Assembly (NCBI GenBank): GCA_937863205.1
Contig: CALMGA010000278.1
Coordinates: 1-5,566 of the forward strand
From: an uncultured Beijerinckiaceae bacterium
GTDB taxonomy: Bacteria > Pseudomonadota > Alphaproteobacteria > Rhizobiales > Beijerinckiaceae
DNA length: 5,566 nt
Direction of reading: 5' to 3'
The notes beneath the pieces are model-generated. The model saw only the letters and a program-made list of their open reading frames with translations, searched no databases and was not told where the DNA came from. This document shows positions 1 to 5,566 of the stretch, one piece after another. Each line of letters begins with the position of its first letter. The first letter of the stretch is position 1. The position numbers and the translations under genes were made by a program.

Positions 1-30
1 CTCAACGACGCAATCCATCCGGGCCACTGA
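1..30 (+). CDS. atpB: ATP synthase F0 subunit a, C-terminal end only (partial)
   Basis: Read from the first base, the frame gives LNDAIHPGH followed by TGA at 28-30. This matches the usual C-terminus of alphaproteobacterial subunit a, where an L-N-D-A-[LI]-H stretch follows the last membrane helix. The position directly upstream of atpE is where atpB sits in the F0 operon of these bacteria. Subunit a forms the proton half-channels against the c-ring, but none of the functional residues lie in the window. Only nine codons are visible, so the call rests on this short tail plus gene order. Confidence 0.8.
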   Translation, partial: LNDAIHPGH

Positions 31-83
31 ATAAACATCCAACAACAGATCAGCGCCCGTTCGACATCCCCCTGGAGTTTTGA

Positions 84-311
84 ATGAATCCCGAAGCAGC
101 CAAATACATCGGCGCGGGCCTCGCCGCCATCGGCATGGGGGCCGCCGCCATCGGCGTCGGTCAGATCTTCGGCCCGTTCCTGTCGGGTGCGCTGCGCAAC
201 CCGTCGGCCTCGGATGCGCAGTTCGGCCGCGCCTTCATCGGCGCGGCGCTGGCGGAAGGCCTGGGCATCTTCGCCTTTCTCGTCGCGATCCTGCTGCTCT
301 TCGTGAAGTGA
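84..311 (+). CDS. atpE: ATP synthase F0 subunit c (proton-translocating ring)
   Basis: This 75-residue protein forms the membrane rotor ring of F1F0 ATP synthase. It is a helical hairpin. Helix 1 spans about residues 8-33 and is rich in Gly and Ala, with the G-x-G-x-G type packing seen in c subunits. A polar loop with R38-N39-P40 contacts the F1 stalk. Helix 2 spans about residues 47-74 and carries the proton-binding carboxylate E58 in the context ALAEGLGIF. Glu followed by Gly, without the extra polar ligands of Na+-type rings, indicates H+ coupling (inference). The ATG at 84 is preceded by GGAG at 74-77, six bases away. A TTG frame starting at 80 is a shadow. The gene follows atpB by 53 bp and precedes the b' gene by 92 bp, the standard a-c-b'-b order. 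Length and motifs are typical. Confidence 0.97.
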   Translation: MNPEAAKYIGAGLAAIGMGAAAIGVGQIFGPFLSGALRNPSASDAQFGRAFIGAALAEGLGIFAFLVAILLLFVK

Positions 312-330
312 GCGCATTGTAACGTCACTC

Positions 331-359
331 CGGCGCCCCCGTGCCAAGCGGGGGCGCCG
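331..359 (+). promoter_or_regulatory. Strong GC hairpin between the subunit c and b' genes
   Basis: A perfect 11-bp inverted repeat, CGGCGCCCCCG at 331-341 and CGGGGGCGCCG at 349-359, flanks a 7-nt loop and starts 19 bp after the atpE stop. The downstream sequence is C/T-rich (CTCTCGTCTCCTGTTCTCG) but lacks a run of T, so it is not a classical intrinsic terminator. A likely role (inference) is to stabilise the 3' end of an atpE message or partly stop transcription, giving the excess of subunit c that the ring needs over the single b and b' copies. Confidence 0.55.
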
Positions 360-403
360 CTCTCGTCTCCTGTTCTCGTCATCGCTGAAGTCGGATCACG
401 CGC

Positions 404-952
404 ATGGAACATCAGCCCGCATCGGCGGCGGACGGGCAGCACGCGGCGGGAACGGAAGCGCCCGGCGCCTTCCCGCCCTTCGATCCGCACACCTATCCTT
501 CCACCATCCTCTGGCTGGCCGTCACCTTCGGCCTCCTCTACCTGATGATGTCGCGCTATGCCCTGCCGCGCGTCGGCAGCATCCTGAGGACGCGCTCGCG
601 GCACATCTGCGACGACCTTGCCGCCGCCAACCGCCTGCGCGACGAGGCGCGGGCCGCCGCCGCCGCCTATGACAAGACCCTGGGCGAGGCCCATGCCCGC
701 TCGCAGCAGCTTGCCGCCGAAACCCGCAACGCCGTCAAGCTCGAACAGGACGGCAAACGCAGCGCCTTGGAACTTGAGCTGAGCGGCAAGCTCGCCGCGG
801 CCGAGAAGAGCATCGCCGAAACCAAGGCGGCGGCTATGGGCAACGTCGGGCAGATCGCGGCCGACGCCGCCGGCGCGATCGTGCAGCACTTCACCGGCCA
901 GCCGGCCGACGCCGACGCGATCGCCAAAGCGTTGGTCGCGGCGCGCGCCTGA
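404..952 (+). CDS. atpF2: ATP synthase F0 subunit b' (peripheral stalk)
   Basis: This 182-residue protein is one of the two different b-type subunits that pair to form the stator stalk in alphaproteobacteria, cyanobacteria and plastids. The symbol atpG is also used for b' in this group. After a hydrophilic, Ala/His-rich N-terminus (1-30) comes one membrane helix at about 33-52 (STILWLAVTFGLLYLMM), introduced by the F-P-P-F-D motif at 23-27 common in b'. A long charged Ala/Glu/Lys-rich helix (about 60-165) follows and would form a coiled coil with subunit b. The tail at 150-182 should reach subunit delta. No strong Shine-Dalgarno is visible; CGGA at 392-395 is the best candidate for the ATG at 404. 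It lies between atpE and atpF in one operon. It is assigned b' rather than b from its position and its longer N-terminal segment. Confidence 0.93.
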   Translation: MEHQPASAADGQHAAGTEAPGAFPPFDPHTYPSTILWLAVTFGLLYLMMSRYALPRVGSILRTRSRHICDDLAAANRLRDEARAAAAAYDKTLGEAHARSQQLAAETRNAVKLEQDGKRSALELELSGKLAAAEKSIAETKAAAMGNVGQIAADAAGAIVQHFTGQPADADAIAKALVAARA

Positions 953-962
953 GCGTACCGCA

Positions 963-978
963 GCCCGCCACCGCGGGC
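963..978 (+). other. Small hairpin between the b' and b genes
   Basis: GCCCGC at 963-968 and GCGGGC at 973-978 form a 6-bp stem with a CACC loop, starting 10 bp after the b' stop. No T-tract follows; the next feature is the A-rich Shine-Dalgarno region of atpF. It may be a minor processing or stability element, or chance in GC-rich DNA. Confidence 0.3.
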
Positions 979-1003
979 GCCAACCGGAAAAGGATCGCAG
1001 TTC

Positions 1004-1492
1004 ATGGACGCGGAAGCCTGGGTCGCCGTCGGTTTCGTCTGCTTCGTGGCGGGCGCCGTCTACCTCGGCGCTCATTCCCGGATCACGGTCGCGCTCGATG
1101 CCCGCGGGCGGCGGGTCCGCGCCGAGCTTGACGAGGCCGAGCGCCTGCGCAAGGAGGCGGCCGACCTGCTGCACTCCTTCGAAGGCAAGCGGGCTCAGGC
1201 CGAGAAGGACGCGGCCGACATCGTCGAGCAGGCCCGCGCCGAGGCCAGGCTCATCGCCGAGCAGGCTGGGGAGCGCATGGCCGAGTTCGTCAAGCGGCGC
1301 ACCGCCCAGGCCGAAGCCAAGATCGCCAATGCCGAGGTCCAGGCGATCGCGCAGGTTCGCGCAACCGCCGCCGACGTCGCCACCGCCACCGCCCGCATCG
1401 TGCTGCAGGGCGAAACCGGGCAGGCCAAGTCGAGCCTCGCCGATAAGCTGATTGACGAAGGGATCCGGGACGTCAGGCGGCTCGCGCACTGA
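1004..1492 (+). CDS. atpF: ATP synthase F0 subunit b (peripheral stalk)
   Basis: This 162-residue protein is the second stator stalk subunit. It has a short N-terminus, one membrane helix at about residues 5-23 (AWVAVGFVCFVAGAVYLGA), then an almost continuous charged helix to about residue 130, with repeated K/R-E-A-A-D and Q-A-R-A-E-A patterns typical of the b dimerisation domain. The C-terminal part (about 131-162, ending in RLAH) would bind the F1 cap. The start ATG at 1004 is preceded by GGAAAAGGA (985-993), a good though slightly distant ribosome site. The gene lies 51 bp after the b' gene and appears to end the operon, because the next gene runs the other way. In alphaproteobacteria the F1 genes are normally in a separate operon, so their absence here is expected. 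Confidence 0.94.
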   Translation: MDAEAWVAVGFVCFVAGAVYLGAHSRITVALDARGRRVRAELDEAERLRKEAADLLHSFEGKRAQAEKDAADIVEQARAEARLIAEQAGERMAEFVKRRTAQAEAKIANAEVQAIAQVRATAADVATATARIVLQGETGQAKSSLADKLIDEGIRDVRRLAH

Positions 1493-1510
1493 GGCGGCGA
1501 CGTCACCGCC
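1493..1510. other. Near-palindrome directly after the atpF stop
   Basis: The 18-bp segment has GGCGG at one end, CCGCC at the other and a GACGTC core. Eight of nine base pairs match, with one C/A mismatch. It begins at the first base after the stop. It could form a short hairpin at the end of the atp message, but no T-tract follows. Chance is possible in this GC-rich DNA. Confidence 0.25.
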
Positions 1511-1543
1511 GACGGACGCGCTCACCTTTCGCGCGATGCGGAA

Positions 1544-1561
1544 CCGCCTTACGCGGCTTTT
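1544..1561 (+). terminator. Weak terminator candidate for the atp operon
   Basis: CCGC (1544-1547) and GCGG (1553-1556) form a 4-bp stem with a 5-nt loop, followed by CTTTT (1557-1561). The stem is short, so efficiency is doubtful. The larger palindromes of the repeat just downstream may do more to end transcription from both sides. Confidence 0.25.
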
Positions 1562-1574
1562 GCAAGCCAGCCTT

Positions 1575-1675
1575 GAGCATCGGACCGAAAAGTGCGCAGC
1601 GGTTTTCGGATTGATCCGATGCAGCACAATAAGTTAGAGCATCGGACCGGACCCGTTTTAGGGTCGGTGCTCTAG
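1575..1675. repeat. Composite two-palindrome intergenic repeat, RIME-like
   Basis: Two related palindromes sit 12 bp apart. The first pairs GCATCGGA (1577-1584) with TCCGATGC (1615-1622) and CCGAAAA (1585-1591) with TTTTCGG (1603-1609), with a 5-nt bulge at 1610-1614. The second pairs TAGAGCATC (1635-1643) with GGTGCTCTA (1666-1674), including one G-T pair, and GACCC (1650-1654) with GGGTC (1661-1665). Both begin with the same 13-mer, GAGCATCGGACCG (1575-1587 and 1637-1649). The size of about 100 bp, the paired palindromes and the GCATCGGA arms resemble intergenic elements abundant in Rhizobiales, such as RIME1 of Sinorhizobium (recalled, not searched). It lies between two convergent genes, where it could act as a two-way terminator. 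The right edge contributes the stop codon of the - strand gene. Confidence 0.75.
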
Positions 1676-2451
1676 CGGCTCGCGCTTTCCGTCGCTGCGG
1701 GTGTGCGTCGGCTCGCGCGCTTCGGCTTTGTCCCTTCCGAGGTGCCGCCCTTGGCGTTGGTATCGATGCCGACCTTGATGCTGTAATCGCGCGAGCGTCC
1801 GCTGGCGATGCTCAGCGTCATCGCGTCGGACACGAAGGCGAAGGGCGCGCCGGACTGGCCGGCGGGAATGGTGGCCGCGATCTTGAAGAGCCGGCTCTCG
1901 ACGACCTTGTGCTGCAGTTCGTCGAAGACGGCGACGCGGATCGGGATGTCGAACCGCCCGGCCGCGCCGGCCGGTCCCAGCAGCACGCGGCCGTTGGCAC
2001 CGATCCTCAGGGTCACGCGTCCGCCCGAGAGGGCGCACTCCCGGCCAACGGTGAACAGGGAGTACTGGTAGCGTACGCCCTGGTTGTCGCTTTGTCCGGG
2101 CGCCATCACCCGCTGCACTTCCGTGCCCGGCAGAAGCGAGATGGTCGGGCAGCCCGAAGGGGCTTCGGCCGGCGGCGGTCCCGGCGGCCGTCCGAGGCCG
2201 ATCTTGCTGGCGGCGCTGCCGAAGCTGTCCTTCATCTTGTCGGTGAACTTCTGACTCCAATCGCCTTCGAGCGATCCGTCGTCGTCGTCGGCCGCCTGGA
2301 TGCCGGTCGAGGCCAGCATCGCCAGGGCGGCCAGTCCCATCGCGAGTGCGCGACGTCCTGTGCGGCCGGATGAGCGGCCCTCCTCCCGCGTCGCGCTCCC
2401 CAACCCTTGTCCCAGCGGCGCCGTGCCGCGCACAACCTCACGGCAGATCAT
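1672..2451 (-). CDS. Exported protein of unknown function, downstream partner of ialB
   Basis: I do not recognise a named family; similar uncharacterised proteins probably exist in Rhizobiales. The 259-residue product has an unusually long N-region (1-37) with several Arg, including R33-R34. A hydrophobic stretch (38-50) and a plausible signal peptidase site after IQA (53) follow, and the mature protein would start ADDDDG. An amphipathic segment (60-85) is followed by a Pro-rich linker (89-97) and a probable beta-rich domain (100-215) containing C101 and C139, which could pair in the periplasm. The tail (232-259) is rich in Lys, Arg, Ser and Thr. The ATG at 2451 is chosen because AAGGAGG lies six bases upstream. 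An internal ATG at 2340 would leave a signal peptide without basic residues. The frame overlaps the end of ialB by 14 bp, suggesting coupling. The twin Arg is not a convincing Tat motif. The stop codon lies in the adjacent repeat. Confidence 0.75.
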   Translation of the reverse strand: MICREVVRGTAPLGQGLGSATREEGRSSGRTGRRALAMGLAALAMLASTGIQAADDDDGSLEGDWSQKFTDKMKDSFGSAASKIGLGRPPGPPPAEAPSGCPTISLLPGTEVQRVMAPGQSDNQGVRYQYSLFTVGRECALSGGRVTLRIGANGRVLLGPAGAAGRFDIPIRVAVFDELQHKVVESRLFKIAATIPAGQSGAPFAFVSDAMTLSIASGRSRDYSIKVGIDTNAKGGTSEGTKPKRASRRTPAATESASR

Positions 2452-2914
2452 CGAAGGCCTCCTTGAATCCCGACAGGGTCAGCGGAATGCCGATCCCTTC
2501 CTCGGGCGTCTGCGAAATAATGAACACGGCCGTTTTGGCGGTTCTGAATTGATCGAGGAGCTTGTCGTCCATCACCACCTCGGCGATGCAGCCCGACGGC
2601 TGGCAGCGAACGAAGCCGGCGTGGCCGATGTCCACGGTATCGACCTTGAGTCCGAGACCGGACGGCAGCAGCACGCCGAGCGGCGCGATGACCCGTAGCA
2701 GCCTGTTCTTGCCGTCGGCTGTTTTCAGCACGATCACCACCAGCCCGATGTTGGGCCGATCGTCGGCGACGATGCTCTGGATCAGCGCGCACATCTCTTT
2801 CTGCGCGCCCGGCGGGGTTTCGCAGCGGACCTGCCAGTCGCCGTGCTTCGACTTCACCACGCCCTGCGCCGCAGCCGGTGGAGCGAACGACGGCATCGCG
2901 CAGGCTGCGAGCAT
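2438..2914 (-). CDS. Invasion-associated locus B (IalB) family exported protein
   Basis: From the ATG at 2914 this is a 158-residue protein. A hydrophobic signal sequence (residues 1-17, ending PPAAAQ) is followed by V-K-S-K-H-G-D-W-Q-V-R-C, the characteristic opening of the IalB family (Pfam PF06776). Four cysteines, C31, C42, C104 and C109, fit two disulfides. The late segment FVRCQPSGCIAEVVMDD and the end PLTLSGFKEAFDDL also match the family. The family is named after a Bartonella protein linked to erythrocyte invasion. Most members are in free-living alphaproteobacteria, where the role is unclear, so the name should not be read as virulence. The start is uncertain. The frame stays open to a GTG at 3163, and a CTG at 2926 has AGGAG eight bases upstream. 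The ATG at 2914 has no close ribosome site and gives a signal peptide without basic residues. The gene is divergent from coxB and overlaps the next gene by 14 bp. Confidence 0.82.
   Translation of the reverse strand: MLAACAMPSFAPPAAAQGVVKSKHGDWQVRCETPPGAQKEMCALIQSIVADDRPNIGLVVIVLKTADGKNRLLRVIAPLGVLLPSGLGLKVDTVDIGHAGFVRCQPSGCIAEVVMDDKLLDQFRTAKTAVFIISQTPEEGIGIPLTLSGFKEAFDDLP
2458..2464 (-). promoter_or_regulatory. Ribosome binding site for the unknown exported protein
   Basis: On the - strand the sequence AAGGAGG ends six bases before the ATG at 2451. It lies within the last codons of ialB (the K-E-A of GFKEAFDDLP), so ribosomes finishing ialB reach it directly. It decides the start of the downstream gene. 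Because it is also coding sequence, the match could be partly fortuitous. Confidence 0.6.
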
Positions 2915-3320
2915 GGTGAAGGCCAGACGACATGCTCCTGCAAATGCCGGCGAGGAGCGCCGTCCACGAAACGCGCGATCCCGGCCGGCCGGGATCGCGC
3001 GCCGTAAACCCGCCCGCCCTTCGCGATCCGATCCTAACAGTTCCACCACCCGCACGCGCCCCGAAACCGATCTTCCTTTTTTAAGCGGGACGGCTAAGGC
3101 GAAAACGAGACGAAGCCGGCCGAACTCAGCGCTTTTATGCCGCGAAGTTGCCCGGGCGCGCACGTTGCGCTTCGCCGGTGTTTATGGTTTGACCCGGACG
3201 CGCCGGATAGTCCGCCAAATGGTTCGTTCATTGGCTCGCCGTGGCTGGGATCGCTTTTGCGTCCCGGCTTCGGGCGTGCCGCGGATGAGCAAGAGCCGAC
3301 ACGATGATGGGTGGAGAATG
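2915..3320. promoter_or_regulatory. Divergent intergenic region between ialB and coxB
   Basis: About 400 bp lie between the likely ialB start and coxB. Frames remain open here on both strands, but the products are Arg-rich and look like nothing known, so I treat it as non-coding. It should hold the promoters of both transcription units. I found no pair of -35 and -10 boxes with good spacing. A TTGACC at 3189-3194 faces coxB but lacks a partner. The region contains a perfect palindrome at 2972-3001, a further copy of its half-site CGCGATCC at 3022-3029, the related GGGATCGC at 3247-3254, and an imperfect dyad of CCAAATG (3215-3221) with CATTGG (3229-3234). The T-run at 3075-3081 has no hairpin directly before it. 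Confidence 0.5.
2972..3001. repeat. Perfect 30-bp palindrome upstream of ialB
   Basis: The arm CGCGCGATCCCGGCC (2972-2986) is followed at once by its exact reverse complement (2987-3001), with no spacer. It lies 58 bp upstream of the ATG at 2914 and about 320 bp before coxB. As DNA it could be an operator for a dimeric regulator. As RNA it would form a very stable hairpin in an ialB leader. No T-tract follows on either strand, so an intrinsic terminator is unlikely. Confidence 0.85.
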
Positions 3321-4205
3321 ATGAAGCTGATCGGGGCTGGACTGCCCGGGGCGGCAGGTCTCGCGACTTTCCTGGCCGGGCTCGTCCCAGGTACCGCTCT
3401 CGCCGATGGCATCCCGCAGCCCGGCCAGATCGGCATGCAGGAAGCGGTGACGCCGATCGCGCGGGAAATGCACTTCTTCCACAACGACATCCTGCTGCCG
3501 ATCATCATCGGCATTTCCCTCTTCGTAGCGGTGCTGCTGGCGATCGTGCTGATCCGCTTCAACGAGAAGAACAACCCCGTTCCCTCGCGGACGACGCATC
3601 ACACCTTCCTGGAGATCGCCTGGACGGTGACGCCGGTGCTGCTGCTCTTCATCATCGCGATTCCGTCGATGAAGCTGCTCACCAACGAGCTGACCGTGCC
3701 GAAGTCGGACATCACGCTCAAGGTGACGGGCAAGCAGTGGTTCTGGAACTATGAATATCCCAAGGATCAGAACGGCGGCTTCGCCTTCGACTCCTACATG
3801 CTGAAGGGCGACGACCTGAAGCCCGGCATGCTGCGCCAGCTCGCCGTCGACAATGCCGCCGTGGTGCCGGTCAACAAGACCGTTCACCTGCTCGTCACCG
3901 GTGCCGACGTGATCCATTCGTTCATGATCCCCGCCTTCGGCGTGCGCATCGACGCCGTACCCGGCCGCATGAACGAAAGCTGGTTCCGCGCGGAAAAGGA
4001 GGGCGTGTACTACGGCCAGTGCTCCAAGCTGTGCGGCAAGGACCACTCCAACATGCCGATGGAAGTGAGGGTGGTGAGCGAGGTCGCCTATCAGGCTTGG
4101 CTCGCCGACGCCAAGAAGCAGTTCGCCGCCTCGCCGGAGCGCACTCGAACGGCCGCAGCTCCGGCCGTCTCGCCTAATCCCGTGCGCCTCGCCGGCGCGC
4201 AGTAA
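3321..4205 (+). CDS. coxB: Cytochrome c oxidase subunit II (aa3 type)
   Basis: This 294-residue protein takes electrons from cytochrome c through the dinuclear CuA centre and passes them to heme a in subunit I. A signal peptide (1-29, ending ALA-D) is followed by two membrane helices (about 56-79 and 97-117). The periplasmic cupredoxin domain carries the aromatic entry patch W140-F-W-N-Y144. CuA ligands are H199, C234, C238, H242 and M245, plus the main-chain carbonyl at position 236. E98, in HTFLEIAW, matches the Glu at the K-channel entrance. Position 236 is Lys where many homologues have Glu (CSELC), which is tolerable because only the backbone binds. A Pro/Ala-rich tail (271-294) follows. 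The start at 3321 has GGAG four bases upstream. The adjacent ATG at 3318 is nearly equivalent, and an in-frame ATG at 3285 would add 12 residues without a clear ribosome site. The gene is followed 27 bp later by coxA. Confidence 0.96.
   Translation: MKLIGAGLPGAAGLATFLAGLVPGTALADGIPQPGQIGMQEAVTPIAREMHFFHNDILLPIIIGISLFVAVLLAIVLIRFNEKNNPVPSRTTHHTFLEIAWTVTPVLLLFIIAIPSMKLLTNELTVPKSDITLKVTGKQWFWNYEYPKDQNGGFAFDSYMLKGDDLKPGMLRQLAVDNAAVVPVNKTVHLLVTGADVIHSFMIPAFGVRIDAVPGRMNESWFRAEKEGVYYGQCSKLCGKDHSNMPMEVRVVSEVAYQAWLADAKKQFAASPERTRTAAAPAVSPNPVRLAGAQ

Positions 4206-5566
<1,361 letters not shown>

Noticed and set aside
161..1627. A 488-codon open frame on the - strand opposite the atp genes
   Set aside because: It runs across four features including intergenic DNA, has no recognisable domain, and its openness follows from the codon bias of the real genes.
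1452..1637. Small + strand frame across the end of atpF and the repeat
   Set aside because: It overlaps atpF out of frame and then reads through palindromic repeat DNA. There is no ribosome site or known product.
2448..2933. A 161-codon frame on the - strand starting at the ATG beside AGGAG
   Set aside because: It is out of frame with the clear IalB protein and gives an Arg-rich product. The ATG is only one base from the AGGAG, too close for normal initiation. It is kept only as a clue to the ialB start.
3075..3081. T-run as an intrinsic terminator on the + strand
   Set aside because: No stable hairpin lies directly upstream, and no + strand gene ends here.
3189..3211. Promoter for coxB from TTGACC and GATAGT
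   Set aside because: The spacing between the boxes is only 11 bases, too short for a housekeeping sigma factor promoter, and no better -10 lies at 16-18 bases.
2562..3317. In-frame N-terminal extension of coxB by about 250 residues
   Set aside because: The extra part is antisense to ialB and has no family features. CoxB begins with a normal signal peptide and ribosome site near 3321.

Overview
The window is high-GC and reads as an alphaproteobacterial chromosome segment, most likely from the Hyphomicrobiales (Rhizobiales). Three things point there. The membrane (F0) genes of ATP synthase stand in an operon that includes a separate b' gene. A member of the IalB family, which is typical of this group, lies beside the cytochrome oxidase genes. 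A double-palindrome intergenic repeat resembles elements known from rhizobia and relatives. The genus cannot be read from the sequence.

Layout: positions 1-30 hold the last nine codons of atpB (subunit a). They are followed on the + strand by atpE (c), the b' gene and atpF (b), which completes the membrane and peripheral-stalk part of the H+-translocating ATP synthase. A strong GC hairpin lies between the c and b' genes, and a smaller one between b' and b. From 1493 to 1671 is a convergent intergenic stretch containing a composite repeat of about 100 bp made of two palindromes. The repeat supplies the stop codon of the next gene.

On the - strand, from 2914 down to 1672, two genes overlap by 14 bp. 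The first is a secreted IalB-family protein. The second is an exported protein of unknown function whose start has a very good Shine-Dalgarno sequence inside the end of the ialB frame. The two are probably translationally coupled. About 400 bp of apparently non-coding DNA, with a perfect 30-bp palindrome, separates ialB from the divergent coxB.

On the + strand from 3321, coxB (subunit II, complete CuA site) and coxA (subunit I, cut by the window edge) begin an aa3-type cytochrome c oxidase operon. All copper, heme and proton-channel residues that fall inside the window are present.

Taken together this is a respiratory-energy locus: the oxidase builds the proton gradient and the F0 sector uses it. 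The two exported proteins lie between them without a known link to either. I see no new enzyme system, mobile element with coding capacity, CRISPR array or RNA gene. The points worth a second look are the repeat that carries a stop codon, the perfect palindrome in the divergent region, the unclear ialB start and the unknown exported protein.
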